Positions 37,353 through 47,319 of a stretch of DNA of 64,000 bases are shown here, in pieces; within the stretch, counting starts at the first letter, position 1; every line of letters starts with the position of its first letter. Location: assembly GCF_003843875.1 (NCBI RefSeq), contig NZ_RKRF01000007.1, positions 682,001 through 746,000 of the forward strand, given 5' to 3'. Origin of the DNA: Aquisalibacillus elongatus. Lineage in GTDB: Bacteria > Bacillota > Bacilli > Bacillales > Alkalibacillaceae. Below the pieces are notes generated by a model. That model was given only the letters and a program-made list of their open reading frames with translations, searched no databases and had not been told where the DNA came from. A program made the position numbers and the translations under genes.

Positions 37353-37475
37353 TTTAAATCACTCAACTACACACATCTTTCACAATATAGATACAAAATA
37401 TTCAATTTATTTCAAAATTCATCGAAAAAATTTAATATCACTTTTTAAACATAACGCTTAATTCTTATTCTTGAA

Positions 37476-37511
37476 GAAAAAAGGATAGTGTCAACTGAAG
37501 ACACTATCCTT
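37476..37511 (-). terminator. Rho-independent terminator of topA
   Basis: On the minus strand a perfect 12-bp stem (37500-37511 with 37481-37492) with a 7-base loop is followed by TTTTTTC. It begins 10 bases after the topA stop. It separates topA from xerC. Confidence 0.93.
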
Positions 37512-37521
37512 CCAACAAAAG

Positions 37522-39642
37522 CTATTGTTGTTCATTTTCTTTATAATCACATTCTGTGCACACAATTTGAGTAGCTTTTTTCTTTTTCTTTTCAACTAGC
37601 AGTGATTCACATTTCGGACAAGGGCGATCAATTGGTTTATCCCAGCTAATGAAGTCACAATCAGGGTACTGATCACATCCATAAAATGTACGGCGTTTTT
37701 TACTTTTACGCTCGACAACATTACCTTCTTTACATTTCGGACATTTAACACCGATTTCTTTAAGTATCGGCTTTGTATTACGGCAATCGGGGAAGTTAGA
37801 ACAAGCAAGAAACTTACCATAACGGCCCATTTTATAAACCATTTCGTGACCGCATTTCTCGCATGCAATACCCGCTGGCTCATCCCTGACTTCGACTTTT
37901 TCAATTTCTTCTTCGGCTTTTTCTAAACGTTTTTCGAAGTCTTCATAAAAATCACCAATAATCTCGCGCCAATTCTTTTGCCCATCTTCAACGTGGTCTA
38001 AATCACTTTCCATGTTGACTGTAAATTCAACGTTTATAATCTCAGGAAAATATTCTTTTAACAAATCAATAACAATTTCTCCGAGTTCAGTTGGAACAAA
38101 TCGTTTATTATCTAGTGAAACATATCCTCTTCTTTGAATCGTATCTAACGTTGGCGCGTATGTTGATGGACGGCCAATGCCTTTTTCCTCTAGTGTTTTA
38201 ACTAACCTTGCCTCTGTATATCGCGGAGGCGGCTGAGTGAAGTGTTGATCAGGTTTAATCGTTTTAGCCTCTACAACATCTCCCTCTTTTAAAGGTGGTA
38301 ACGTTTTATTTTCTTCCTTTTTATTATCATCTGTACCTTCAACATAAAGCTTCATAAAGCCTTTGAATTTAATTTGAGAACCTGACGCACGAAACTCAAT
38401 GTTTTCGTTGTAAAGATGAGCTGTTACGGTATCTAATACAGCAGGTGCCATTTGACTTGCCATAAAACGTTCCCAGATCAATTTATATAAACGATATTGA
38501 TCTCTCGATAGCTTATCTTTGATCGATAGCGGGGCTCTTTTCGGTGATGTAGGGCGAATCGCTTCGTGTGCATCTTGAGCGCCTTCACTATTTTTAGCTT
38601 TCCGATTACTTCCTATAAACTCACGACCGTATTGATCTAAGATGTAGTCGCTAGCTTCTTTTTTAGCGGTATCTGATATTCGTGTTGAATCAGTACGCAT
38701 GTAAGTAATTAAACCAGATGTTCCTTCTCTTCCACCTAAATTAATACCTTCATAGAGTTGCTGTGCTACCATCATCGTTTTCTTAGCTCTAAAATTTAAC
38801 TTACGAAATGCTTCTTGTTGTAACGAAGAAGTGGTAAATGGTAATGCAGGATTTCTTTTGCGTTCTTTTTTATTTACTTCTTTAACTTCAAACTTAACAT
38901 TTCGCATGGCAGCTTCTTCATCAGACATATTGATTGTCTGATTACCATTTAATTGCTCTAAAGTGTGTTTGACTTCCTCTTCAGTATTTAATGACGTTTT
39001 CTTACCATTAATACCGTAAAACTTAGCTTCAAAGTCTTTCTTATCTTTATTAAATTGGCCTGTAATAGACCAGTATTCTTCTGGTACAAAGTTTTTAATT
39101 TCATTTTCGCGATCGATAATCATTTTAACCGCAACAGATTGAACACGACCTGCACTTAAACCTTTTTTAATTTTCTTCCATAATAATGGGCTTATGTTAT
39201 ACCCCACTAAACGGTCAAGTACACGTCTAGCCTGTTGTGCATTAACAAGGTCCATATTGATTGTTCTAGGATTTTTAAAAGATGATTTCACAGCCTCTTT
39301 CGTAATTTCGTTAAAAACAACACGACACGGTTCATTTTCATTTACATCAAGAGAATGAGCGAGGTGCCAAGCAATAGCTTCCCCTTCGCGGTCAGGGTCG
39401 GCTGCTAGATAGACTTTTTTAGCCTTCTTAGCTGATTTTTTCAAATCATTCAATACAGGCCCTTTTCCTCGTATCGTAATATATTTGGGTTCGAAATTAT
39501 TTTCTACATCAACGGCTATTTGACTTTTCGGTAAGTCAATCACATGTCCCATTGATGCTTTAACAGTGTAATTTTTCCCTAAGTATCGTTCAATTGTTTT
39601 AGCTTTAGCTGGTGATTCAACTATGACTAAATAATCTGACAT
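37522..39642 (-). CDS. topA: DNA topoisomerase I
   Basis: Type IA topoisomerase relaxing negative supercoils. The TOPRIM domain has the DxDxE-type motif [15 protein letters not shown] (about 106), the active-site Tyr lies in [12 protein letters not shown] (about 305), and three four-Cys zinc modules at about 573-700 ([21 protein letters not shown]) close the protein. 706 residues from ATG 39642; a second ATG at 39648 lies only three bases from AGGAGG, so the inner one is chosen. In B. subtilis, trmFO follows; here xerC does. Confidence 0.97.
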   Translation of the reverse strand: MSDYLVIVESPAKAKTIERYLGKNYTVKASMGHVIDLPKSQIAVDVENNFEPKYITIRGKGPVLNDLKKSAKKAKKVYLAADPDREGEAIAWHLAHSLDVNENEPCRVVFNEITKEAVKSSFKNPRTINMDLVNAQQARRVLDRLVGYNISPLLWKKIKKGLSAGRVQSVAVKMIIDRENEIKNFVPEEYWSITGQFNKDKKDFEAKFYGINGKKTSLNTEEEVKHTLEQLNGNQTINMSDEEAAMRNVKFEVKEVNKKERKRNPALPFTTSSLQQEAFRKLNFRAKKTMMVAQQLYEGINLGGREGTSGLITYMRTDSTRISDTAKKEASDYILDQYGREFIGSNRKAKNSEGAQDAHEAIRPTSPKRAPLSIKDKLSRDQYRLYKLIWERFMASQMAPAVLDTVTAHLYNENIEFRASGSQIKFKGFMKLYVEGTDDNKKEENKTLPPLKEGDVVEAKTIKPDQHFTQPPPRYTEARLVKTLEEKGIGRPSTYAPTLDTIQRRGYVSLDNKRFVPTELGEIVIDLLKEYFPEIINVEFTVNMESDLDHVEDGQKNWREIIGDFYEDFEKRLEKAEEEIEKVEVRDEPAGIACEKCGHEMVYKMGRYGKFLACSNFPDCRNTKPILKEIGVKCPKCKEGNVVERKSKKRRTFYGCDQYPDCDFISWDKPIDRPCPKCESLLVEKKKKKATQIVCTECDYKENEQQ

Positions 39643-39722
39643 TGACATAATCCTCCTACGAGGTATTTTACTTTAAATAAATCTGTTTCATTATTAAATA
39701 AAATACTGTGATTTGTCAAACA

Positions 39723-40649
39723 TCAATTTTCGACAATGCTGGGATTCAGACTATTTTGCATCGATAATTGATGCCTATTCGTTGACAACCAATTCTCTAA
39801 ATCAGATCGGTTAATGAGCGGTGTAGACCCTTCTTGAAGTAATTTCAAACATCCTTGTGCTTGGGGTAGAAAAATTGAATCTGGAACGACAAAAACTTCT
39901 TTTCCTTGCTCTAAAGCTTGATCTGCTGTAATCATTGTTCCACTTCGTTCAGCTGCTTCGATAATGAGAGTAGCAGAAGATAAACCACTTATAATTCGGT
40001 TTCGTTCTGGGAAATACCATTTTTGAGGTTTTTCATTAGGAGGGTATTCTGATATGACTAAACCTTCTTTAAAAATTTGTTCCATTAATGGTTTATGTTT
40101 AACAGGATAGATTTGATGATAGCCAAAACCTAATACAGCAATAGTTTGACCATTATGCTTTATGGCGTATTCGTGTGAGAAACTATCTATTCCATAAGCC
40201 AAGCCACTAACAATAGTTGTATTGGATTCAACGACGGGTTTTAAAAATAAATTGATTTTATCTTTGGCAGATGGGGAAGGTTTTCTAGAGCCAATTACAG
40301 AAATTTTATTCGTTTTTAACAGGGATTTTTGACCTTTCCAATATAAAGTGAGTGGTGGGTCGGGGATATACTTAAGTTCTTCAGGATAATCATGATCATA
40401 TATCGTAATAGGGGATAATCGACAAAATTCTTCATAGTATTGTTGGATTGAGTGATGATTATGAATGAAGTAAACAAAAGCTTTTGCTTGGTCATAACGT
40501 AATTGGAATAACGTCTGAAGTTCTTTCGGGGTAAGATGACTTAGTTGATTTAATTCAGGGTCATAAGATAAATAACGTCTAATCAAACTTCGCTTTATTT
40601 TTTTAAATTGACAAATATAGAATAATTTAAATGCTTTAGATTCTTTCAA
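39723..40649 (-). CDS. dprA: DNA-processing protein DprA
   Basis: Loads RecA on incoming single-stranded DNA during transformation. The Rossmann-like core begins with ISVIGSRKPSPSAKD (about 112) and continues with VSGLAYGIDSFSHEYAI, AVLGFGYHQIYPVKH, SEYPPNEKPQKWYFPERNRIISGLS and ALEQGKEVFVVPD. 308 residues, standard for Bacillus (Smf). The start is TTG, nine bases after GGGGG. It lies between sucD and topA as in B. subtilis. Confidence 0.95.
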   Translation of the reverse strand: MKESKAFKLFYICQFKKIKRSLIRRYLSYDPELNQLSHLTPKELQTLFQLRYDQAKAFVYFIHNHHSIQQYYEEFCRLSPITIYDHDYPEELKYIPDPPLTLYWKGQKSLLKTNKISVIGSRKPSPSAKDKINLFLKPVVESNTTIVSGLAYGIDSFSHEYAIKHNGQTIAVLGFGYHQIYPVKHKPLMEQIFKEGLVISEYPPNEKPQKWYFPERNRIISGLSSATLIIEAAERSGTMITADQALEQGKEVFVVPDSIFLPQAQGCLKLLQEGSTPLINRSDLENWLSTNRHQLSMQNSLNPSIVEN

Positions 40650-40664
40650 TATAATATTCCCCCT

Positions 40665-40711
40665 TCATAAAATAATCCCCTGAAATTAGAGAAGATCTAA
40701 CTTCAGGGGAT
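40665..40711 (-). terminator. Rho-independent terminator of sucCD
   Basis: On the minus strand ATCCCCTGAAGTTAGA pairs with TCTAATTTCAGGGGAT (16 bp with one G-U) around a 5-base loop and is followed by TATTTTAT. It lies 9 bases after the sucD stop; dprA starts 15 bases further on. Confidence 0.9.
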
Positions 40712-40719
40712 GACTGTTA

Positions 40720-41622
40720 TTAATGAGTTTTACTTTTTTCTAATAGATCATTCTCTTTTAATGTTTCGATCATGGTTTGACCCATAACAGCTGGTGTTTC
40801 AGCAACGTTAATACCGCATTCTCTCATAATGCGTTGCTTTTCTTCTGCTGTACCTTTACCACCAGAGATAATCGCACCAGCGTGACCCATACGTTTTCCT
40901 GGAGGCGCTGTTGCACCACCGATGAATCCTACAACTGGTTTCGTCATATTTTCTTTAATCCACTCAGCAGCTTCTTCTTCTGCTGTACCGCCGATTTCAC
41001 CAATCATCATAATGGCATGTGTTTCAGGATCTTCATTAAATGCTTTTAAGACATCGATGAAGTTCGTACCGTTGACTGGGTCTCCACCAATACCAACTGC
41101 CGTTGATTGACCGAAGCCTTCTTCAGACAACTGATGAACCGCTTCGTAAGTTAAAGTACCAGAACGTGATACAACGCCGATGTGGCCTTTCTTATGAATG
41201 TATCCTGGCATAATACCAATCTTACATTCGTCAGGTGTAATGACACCAGGGCAGTTAGGTCCAACTAAGCGAGTTTTCTTACCTTCCATATAACGCTTAA
41301 CTTTAACCATGTCTAAAACAGGAATATGTTCTGTAATACAGATGACAAGGTCTAATTCAGCATCTACTGCTTCCATGATCGCATCTGCTGCAAAAGGAGC
41401 AGGTACATAAATAACGGAAGCGTTAGCGCCTGTTTCGTCAACTGCATCTTGAACTGTGTTAAATACAGGTACTCCTTCTACATCAGTACCCGCTTTTTTA
41501 GGAGTAACACCAGCCACAATATTCGTTCCATATTCAAGCATTTGTTGAGTATGGAATTTAGCTGTGCCGCCAGTGATTCCTTGAACTAAAACTTTAGTAT
41601 CTTTATTAATAAAAACGCTCAT
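40720..41622 (-). CDS. sucD: Succinyl-CoA synthetase alpha subunit
   Basis: Carries the phosphohistidine of the succinate-CoA ligase of the TCA cycle. The CoA-binding N-terminal fold begins [18 protein letters not shown], and the catalytic His is in [17 protein letters not shown] (about 246). [18 protein letters not shown] is also conserved. 300 residues. It follows sucC by 16 bases. Confidence 0.97.
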   Translation of the reverse strand: MSVFINKDTKVLVQGITGGTAKFHTQQMLEYGTNIVAGVTPKKAGTDVEGVPVFNTVQDAVDETGANASVIYVPAPFAADAIMEAVDAELDLVICITEHIPVLDMVKVKRYMEGKKTRLVGPNCPGVITPDECKIGIMPGYIHKKGHIGVVSRSGTLTYEAVHQLSEEGFGQSTAVGIGGDPVNGTNFIDVLKAFNEDPETHAIMMIGEIGGTAEEEAAEWIKENMTKPVVGFIGGATAPPGKRMGHAGAIISGGKGTAEEKQRIMRECGINVAETPAVMGQTMIETLKENDLLEKSKTH

Positions 41623-41638
41623 ATTTGCCCGTCCTTTC

Positions 41639-42799
41639 TTATTTTACTAGTGATACGATTTTTTCAGCGCCATCAGCCATCGAATCTGCTGATGTAATGT
41701 TTAATCCAGACTCATCTAATATTTTCTTACCTAATTCAACGTTAGTACCTTCTAAACGAACAACTAATGGAATCTCTAAGCCGATTTGTTTAGATGCTTC
41801 AACAACACCTTCTGCAATAACATCACACTTCATGATACCGCCAAAGATGTTAACTAGGATACCTTTAACATTTTCATCAGATAAGATAATCTTAAATGCT
41901 TCTGTAACTTTCTCAGCTGTCGCACCGCCGCCAACATCAAGGAAGTTAGCCGGTTCGCCACCGTAATATTTGATGATGTCCATCGTTGACATCGCTAACC
42001 CAGCACCGTTAACCATACATCCGATGTTACCATCTAATGCTATGTAACTTAGGTCATATTTCGATGCTTCGATTTCTTTTCCATCTTCTTCATCTAGGTC
42101 GCGATACTCAGTAATATCTTTTTGACGGAATAAAGCGTTATCGTCGAAGTTTAGTTTCGCATCTAATGCTAGTACTTCACCATCGCCAGTTGTAACTAAC
42201 GGGTTGATCTCAGCAATAGAACAATCTTTTTCAACAAACACTTCATATAGGCTAAGCATGAATTTAACTGCTTTTCCTAGTAGTTCGTCAGGAATATTGA
42301 TGTTAAATGCTAATCGTCTAGCTTGGAATGGCGTTAATCCTGTTACAGGATCAATGACTTCTTTAAAGATCTTTTCAGGTGTTTCTGCCGCTACTTCTTC
42401 GATCTCAGTTCCACCTTCTTCAGAACCCATCATTACAACACGAGAAGTTGCACGGTCTAATACAACACCAATGTAATATTCTTTTTGGATGTCGCACCCT
42501 TCTTCAACTAATAAGCGTTTAACTTCTTTCCCCTCAGGGCCAGTTTGATGCGTCACTAATGTTTTACCTAAAATATCATCCGCATATTCACGAACTTCAT
42601 CTAGATTTTTAGCGACTTTTACACCGCCAGCTTTACCACGACCACCTGCGTGGATTTGTGCTTTCACAACGGATACATCTGAACCTAATTCTTCAGCCGC
42701 TTGAACAGCTTCATCAACTGAAAAAGCTACCTTACTATTAGGGACAGCCACGTTGTACTTGCGGAATATTTCTTTCGCTTGGTACTCATGAATGTTCAT
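41639..42799 (-). CDS. sucC: Succinyl-CoA synthetase beta subunit
   Basis: ATP-grasp subunit of succinate-CoA ligase. It starts [17 protein letters not shown] and has the [15 protein letters not shown] segment (about 45) and the [14 protein letters not shown] region near 265. 386 residues, exactly the family length, from the ATG at 42799, which lies six bases after GGGAGGATG. The frame can be read from 42817 but that start lacks support. Confidence 0.97.
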   Translation of the reverse strand: MNIHEYQAKEIFRKYNVAVPNSKVAFSVDEAVQAAEELGSDVSVVKAQIHAGGRGKAGGVKVAKNLDEVREYADDILGKTLVTHQTGPEGKEVKRLLVEEGCDIQKEYYIGVVLDRATSRVVMMGSEEGGTEIEEVAAETPEKIFKEVIDPVTGLTPFQARRLAFNINIPDELLGKAVKFMLSLYEVFVEKDCSIAEINPLVTTGDGEVLALDAKLNFDDNALFRQKDITEYRDLDEEDGKEIEASKYDLSYIALDGNIGCMVNGAGLAMSTMDIIKYYGGEPANFLDVGGGATAEKVTEAFKIILSDENVKGILVNIFGGIMKCDVIAEGVVEASKQIGLEIPLVVRLEGTNVELGKKILDESGLNITSADSMADGAEKIVSLVK

Positions 42800-42924
42800 G
42801 TTACATCCTCCCATCAATCTGTAACTACAAAATAAAAATATATTGGCTCATATTTCAAACCACACTATTTTATTATACATAAAAATTGTCGTATATAAAA
42901 GAAAGTGCGCTAATAAACTCGGAA

Positions 42925-43200
42925 TTAAATGTATTTTTGATCTGATTGGTAAATAAAAGCAAAGACTTCAGCTACAGCTTGGTATAAATCTTCTGGAATA
43001 GATTCGTTAATATTTAATTCATTCATCAACTGAACTAACGTTTCATCTTCATATACAGGAACCTCTGCTTCAGAAGCTCGGTTAATAATTTCTTCAGCAA
43101 TTAACCCTTCTCCTTTAGCAACAACATGAGGCGCTTGATCTTGTTCTTCATCATAATTTAAAGCAATGGCGCTTTTTCGATTAGGACGATACTTTTTCAT
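42925..43200 (-). CDS. FlhB C-terminal-domain-like protein (YlqH)
   Basis: A 91-residue protein that resembles only the cytoplasmic end of FlhB: KSAIALNYDEEQDQAPHVVAKGEGLIAEEII and the C-terminal INESIPEDLYQAVAEVFAFIYQ. It has no membrane part, and the NPTH self-cleavage motif is missing (the N-terminus begins just after that point). It is 4 bases overlapped with the upstream large gene, a FliK-like protein, so the two are probably translated together. B. subtilis has the same pair (ylqG-ylqH); function is unknown to me. Confidence 0.88.
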   Translation of the reverse strand: MKKYRPNRKSAIALNYDEEQDQAPHVVAKGEGLIAEEIINRASEAEVPVYEDETLVQLMNELNINESIPEDLYQAVAEVFAFIYQSDQKYI

Positions 43201-45026
43201 ACCCTAAAGTCAACCCCCTGACTCCAGTCTTTTGTATAAGCTTGAACTTTTTTAGTTTCTGTTTGATGACGTTCATAAATAGACTTAAAGGTGACTTGTA
43301 CAGCTGAATAACCTTTGTCACTTAAATTTTCTTTTAAATGAGGGATTAACGGTTCAGCCACTTGTTTTAACTTGTCCGGATTCTCATGATAAATCGAAAT
43401 ACTCGTAACTTGATTTTGAACATGCATATCAATAATCGTTTCATTTAACTGAGGTAGATCGAGATAAAAAATCACGCGACATTGATATGGATTCAGTTGT
43501 CCATCCTCTTGTTGATTACCCTCAAACTCCATAAATAAATCTTGATTTAATCCTAGGTCATCTTTAGGAATCTGTAATGTGAAAGACATCCAATCTCTCA
43601 TGCTCGATTCGTTTTGCGATAAATGCATGGATTGAACGATTTGATTCATTTGTTGTAGCGCTTCATTGAGACCCGTTTGGTTAGATTGCGATTGTACACT
43701 TTGAATTAACGTCATCATAGATGGATATTCACGCTGAACGGACGTTTCCACCTGGATGAGCTGCATCAAGTTTTTTATATGTTGAAATGACTGACTCTCA
43801 TTCGATGCATTTAATGAAGCCATCGTCTGCCAAAAAGATAAAGCTCGTTGCTCACCTTGTGTCACTTGTTGATCGATCAAGGCAGTTAATTGATTGAGCA
43901 AGGATTGGCCATTGTTACTTTGCAGAAGTGTTTGAGCTTGTTGCCAGTTTTGATTCGAAATAGCTTGAGTAAGCTGTTGATGCCCTTCAGTTTGCACATT
44001 TTGCCATACCCCGGAAGATATACCTCTTTGTAGTAACTGCTGCTGTTGTTGATTAAGTGATTGACCTGAAGCCAGTTGGTTTAAATATTGAGCCATCGTT
44101 CTGAGTAATGGTAACTCATTTGATTTCGGCTCAATCTGATTTTGACTCAGTTGTTGGACAGTATTTGTGATCTGGTCTGCTGTTATATTAAATGGCAAAG
44201 GCGGAAGTGATGAACTTTGATTAGTTGACTGAAATTGAACTTGATGTTGCGATGCCCAACTTCGCCAAGCATTTGACCATTCCTGAAAGGTCGTTTGACT
44301 CGAAATGAGTCCAGCCTTTTGAAAAAGGTTAAAAGTCGTCTGAGACCCTTGTCCAACTTCTTTTAATGTTTGTAGAGCAAACGTTTGTAATACTTCATTT
44401 TGATTAACAGTCCCTTGAGACAACATATTTAAACGCTGCCCTAATTGAATGGAATCAACCGTCTGAACTTGATTTAATAGTCCTTTTACGTCATTGATCA
44501 CATTCGAGAAAGACAACGGTTGGTTCACACGTTGATGGATGGCATTAAAGACGTCTTGGTTGAGCGGCAATTGTCTTTGAACCATTTCGGTTAAAATCGA
44601 CGATTGGTTCGGAACATGGTTTTGTTTTGCTAGTTGTATTAAAGAACTGACTTGATTCAGTTTAATCGGTAATTGCTGTTCCAACATACGCGCTAAAAGC
44701 AATTGCTCAGATTGATTCGCCTTTGCTCCAGCCATCGAAATTAATCTTTGGGCTGCATCCAAATAAGAACTAACCGACTGTTCATTAACAACTTGAAGTT
44801 GAATGGGATTAGACCCTTTCACCTGCATTAAATAGTTTTGATTAGATTGTAAGGAAGTATCTAACTGAGCGACCACTTGATGACCAGATAAATTAATCGC
44901 CGCTTTATCTCCAGGGAAAAATTTTGCGACACGACCAGTTACTAATTGGCCTTCCCGTAGCGTTAGTACATTTGATTGAGTTGTGTTTTGTTTCGTTGTT
45001 GGAACCATTCGACCGATTTGTTTCAT
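43197..45026 (-). CDS. FliK-like Gln-rich protein (YlqG-like)
   Basis: A 609-residue protein, mostly Gln/Asn/Ser/Leu. After an N-terminal segment with LREGQLVTGRVAKFFPGDKAAINLSGHQVVA (about 22-52) comes a long low-complexity region (about 100-440). The C-terminal 130 residues contain YQCRVIFYLDLPQLNETIIDMHVQNQ and resemble the Flg_hook domain of FliK. It lies immediately upstream of the FlhB-like gene. The FliK resemblance is by eye only; the N-terminal region is the same type of OB-like fold seen in other YlqG proteins. Function unknown. Confidence 0.8.
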   Translation of the reverse strand: MKQIGRMVPTTKQNTTQSNVLTLREGQLVTGRVAKFFPGDKAAINLSGHQVVAQLDTSLQSNQNYLMQVKGSNPIQLQVVNEQSVSSYLDAAQRLISMAGAKANQSEQLLLARMLEQQLPIKLNQVSSLIQLAKQNHVPNQSSILTEMVQRQLPLNQDVFNAIHQRVNQPLSFSNVINDVKGLLNQVQTVDSIQLGQRLNMLSQGTVNQNEVLQTFALQTLKEVGQGSQTTFNLFQKAGLISSQTTFQEWSNAWRSWASQHQVQFQSTNQSSSLPPLPFNITADQITNTVQQLSQNQIEPKSNELPLLRTMAQYLNQLASGQSLNQQQQQLLQRGISSGVWQNVQTEGHQQLTQAISNQNWQQAQTLLQSNNGQSLLNQLTALIDQQVTQGEQRALSFWQTMASLNASNESQSFQHIKNLMQLIQVETSVQREYPSMMTLIQSVQSQSNQTGLNEALQQMNQIVQSMHLSQNESSMRDWMSFTLQIPKDDLGLNQDLFMEFEGNQQEDGQLNPYQCRVIFYLDLPQLNETIIDMHVQNQVTSISIYHENPDKLKQVAEPLIPHLKENLSDKGYSAVQVTFKSIYERHQTETKKVQAYTKDWSQGVDFRV

Positions 45027-45041
45027 CCAACATTCACCTTC

Positions 45042-45815
45042 TTATGTATATTGACGGACGGGCTGAAAGGATCGCCTATGATAAGGGGTTGGACCATATT
45101 CCTTTAATGAATCTAAATGCGCCTTAGTCCCATACCCAACATTACTCTCAAATTGATACATCGGATAATCCTTCGCAATCTCCTCCATTAACCGGTCCCT
45201 TTCAACCTTTGCAACCACACTAGCAGCCGCAATCGAAATGCTTTTAGAATCGCCTTTAACAATCGATTGTTGTTCAACATCTACTTGATCTAAACGCATC
45301 GCATCTATTAATAAATAATCTGGCTGTTTAGCCATACCATCAATCGAACGCTTCATCGCAAGTTTTGTCGCTTGATAGATATTCAAATAGTCTATTTCCT
45401 GAGCATCTGCTTGCCCAACCCCAATAGCAATTGCGTTTTCTTTGATCCGGTTATAGAAATATTCTCGCTGTTCAAGCGATAGTTTTTTAGAATCATTTAA
45501 ACCAGGTAGATAAATGTCTTTTGGTAGAATGACAGATGCTGTCACCACAGGACCAGCAAGAGGACCTCTTCCGACTTCATCCACACCTGCAATATATTGA
45601 TACCCATTATTATATAATTGCTGTTCAATCTGACTCATTCTTAAAAAATCGTCGTGTACCTCTTGTTCTTTTTGCTTTTGTTTCTCAAATCGATTGATTA
45701 ATTGTTGAACACCTTTACGAGAATCTTGTTTAAGTTGTTCAAACCAACCGTTTGTGAATTCACCCTTTTGTAATCTTTCTTTTATGACTGTAACTGTTTC
45801 TTTTTGGCTCATCAT
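45042..45815 (-). CDS. rnhB: Ribonuclease HII
   Basis: Removes ribonucleotides from DNA-RNA hybrids. The catalytic core starts at about residue 74 with AGVDEVGRGPLAGPVV, followed by LNDSKKLSLEQRE, YLLIDAMRL and SKSISIAAASVVAKVERDRLM. The N-terminal 65-residue extension is typical of Bacillus RNase HII. 257 residues. It follows rbgA by 41 bases. Confidence 0.96.
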   Translation of the reverse strand: MMSQKETVTVIKERLQKGEFTNGWFEQLKQDSRKGVQQLINRFEKQKQKEQEVHDDFLRMSQIEQQLYNNGYQYIAGVDEVGRGPLAGPVVTASVILPKDIYLPGLNDSKKLSLEQREYFYNRIKENAIAIGVGQADAQEIDYLNIYQATKLAMKRSIDGMAKQPDYLLIDAMRLDQVDVEQQSIVKGDSKSISIAAASVVAKVERDRLMEEIAKDYPMYQFESNVGYGTKAHLDSLKEYGPTPYHRRSFQPVRQYT

Positions 45816-45856
45816 ATTCCCCTACTTATGTTTAATATCGGATTGTTTTGTATAAA

Positions 45857-46702
45857 TTAATGGACTAAATCAAAAGTTATACGACCTAATTTTCCATCTC
45901 TTAGATCTTGAATAATAACCTCTGCGGTCTTTTCATAATCAATTTCTCCTCCAGAGACAATGCATCCTCGTTTCTTACCAATCGTATCAAACCAGACGAC
46001 GACATCTTCTTCATCCGGTTCAATTTGATATCGATCAATAAGTTGATCTGGATAATGATGACTTAAGTAACGTAAAGCGTAAACAGCAATATCGTCCAAA
46101 TGAATAATTTGATCTTTAATAGAACCGATGGCAGCCAATTTATAACCAACTTCCTCTTCTTCAAACTTTGGCCATAAAATCCCAGGAGTATCTAATAATT
46201 CAAATTCACCTTGTACTTTTATCCATTGTTGTTGCTTGGTCACACCAGGCTTGTCACCTGTCTGCGCGCGTTTTTTATTGGCTAACCGGTTAATTAACGT
46301 CGACTTTCCAACATTCGGTATACCAATAATCATGGCTCTTAATGACCTCGGGTTAATTCCTTTTTCTTTTCGTTTATCGTTAATGCCTTTTCCAATCATT
46401 TTCGCCTTTTTGATTAACGATTGTATGTCCTGCTTTTGGTTCACATCAACTGCTAAAGCTTCGTGTCCCTCTGATTGAAATTGTTCAACCCATTGCTTTG
46501 TTACTTCAGGATCGGCTAAGTCTTTTTTCATCAAGACAATTAACTTCTGTTTATCACCTAAAACTTCCTGAAGCATTGGGTTTTGCGAAGAATAAGGTGC
46601 TCTTGCATCGACAAGTTCAATCACGAAATCAACGAGCTTTAGTTTTTCCTCCACTTCCCGCTTCGCTTTCGCCATATGTCCTGGAAACCACTGAATCGTC
46701 AT
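45857..46702 (-). CDS. rbgA: Ribosome biogenesis GTPase RbgA (YlqF)
   Basis: Circularly permuted GTPase that completes the 50S subunit. G4 comes first (LMKKDLAD, about 58), then G1 in IIGIPNVGKSTLINRLANKK (about 129), and G3 in LLDTPGILWPKF. The N-terminus MTIQWFPGHMAKAKREVEEKL is diagnostic and carries the His used in catalysis. 281 residues. It is preceded by its own promoter and the 21-bp repeat array. Confidence 0.97.
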   Translation of the reverse strand: MTIQWFPGHMAKAKREVEEKLKLVDFVIELVDARAPYSSQNPMLQEVLGDKQKLIVLMKKDLADPEVTKQWVEQFQSEGHEALAVDVNQKQDIQSLIKKAKMIGKGINDKRKEKGINPRSLRAMIIGIPNVGKSTLINRLANKKRAQTGDKPGVTKQQQWIKVQGEFELLDTPGILWPKFEEEEVGYKLAAIGSIKDQIIHLDDIAVYALRYLSHHYPDQLIDRYQIEPDEEDVVVWFDTIGKKRGCIVSGGEIDYEKTAEVIIQDLRDGKLGRITFDLVH

Positions 46703-46735
46703 CTGTTACACCTTCTTTATGATAATCTACTCTTC

Positions 46736-46765
46736 ATTATAGAACATAAACTAAAGCCTGACCAA
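46736..46765 (-). promoter_or_regulatory. Promoter upstream of rbgA
   Basis: TATAAT (46736-46741) on the minus strand, with TTGGTC (46760-46765) 18 bases upstream. The -10 is consensus; the -35 is weak. The TTTATGCGC array begins 27 bases further upstream. Confidence 0.6.
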
Positions 46766-46791
46766 TCATGTTTAGTGGATACTATGTGCTT

Positions 46792-46906
46792 TTTATGCGC
46801 CAGGAACTGTCATTTATGCGCAATATTTTTCATTTTATGCGCTTCGAATTTTGTCGAACGGTACCTTTTTTCAAATTTATGCGCCCTTTTGAGGTGGTTT
46901 ATGCGC
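46792..46906 (+). repeat. Array of five TTTATGCGC sites at 21-bp spacing
   Basis: The exact 9-mer TTTATGCGC occurs at 46792, 46813, 46834, 46876 and 46898. Steps are 21, 21, 42 and 22 bases, so the array is a 21-bp period with one missing unit (around 46855). Sequence between sites is not conserved. It fills the space between the rplS terminator and the rbgA promoter. On the minus strand the site reads GCGCATAAA. No gene is called here: the plus-strand frames through it only translate the period as seven-residue repeats. Confidence 0.85.
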
Positions 46907-46913
46907 ACTTTTT

Positions 46914-46954
46914 CATAAAAAAAGAACAACCCTTCCGTCAAAGGGTTGTTCTTT
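46914..46954 (-). terminator. Rho-independent terminator of the rplS operon
   Basis: On the minus strand a perfect 14-bp stem (46941-46954 with 46921-46934) and 6-base loop are followed by TTTTTTATG. It lies 10 bases after the rplS stop. Confidence 0.94.
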
Positions 46955-46964
46955 CAACTTGTCA

Positions 46965-47309
46965 TTATCGAATTTCTTTAATTCTTGCAGCTTTACCACG
47001 TAGGTTACGTAAGTAGTAAAGTTTCGCACGACGTACACGACCACGGCGAGCAACTTCAATCTTATCAATACGTGGAGAGTGTACAGGGAATGTACGCTCG
47101 ATACCTACACCGTAAGATACTTTACGTACAGTAAATGTTTCACTGATGCCGCCACCGCGACGCTTGATTACAACACCTTGGAATACCTGGATACGCTCAC
47201 GGTTACCTTCAACAACTTTAACGTGAACTTTTACCGTATCACCAGCGCGGAATTCCGGAAGGTCTGTACGTAATTGATCTTCTGCAACTTTGTTTAGAAG
47301 TTCTTGCAT
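46965..47309 (-). CDS. rplS: 50S ribosomal protein L19
   Basis: A protein at the interface of the two ribosomal subunits. The [24 protein letters not shown] segment (about 20-43) and the C-terminal [20 protein letters not shown] are diagnostic. 114 residues. Last gene before a strong terminator; separated from trmD by 99 bases that probably form an L19 leader. Confidence 0.97.
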   Translation of the reverse strand: MQELLNKVAEDQLRTDLPEFRAGDTVKVHVKVVEGNRERIQVFQGVVIKRRGGGISETFTVRKVSYGVGIERTFPVHSPRIDKIEVARRGRVRRAKLYYLRNLRGKAARIKEIR

Positions 47310-47319
47310 TCTTCTTCAC

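Noticed and set aside
37233-37470. Possible remnants of a gene or an iron-box-like AT-rich palindrome between xerC and topA
   Set aside because: No frame shows similarity to TrmFO or another protein, and the AT-rich inverted stretches are too imperfect to assign to a regulator.
43197-45026. A surface adhesin or phage tail-measure protein from the Gln-rich repeats
   Set aside because: There is no signal peptide or membrane segment, and position and overlap with the FlhB-like gene fit the YlqG family.
46676-47016. Plus-strand reading frames with seven-residue repeats (for example FMR or LCA every seven residues)
   Set aside because: The heptad pattern follows from a 21-bp DNA period, appears in more than one frame, and the frames run through the rplS terminator into rplS in the opposite direction. 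It is a DNA-level array, not a protein.
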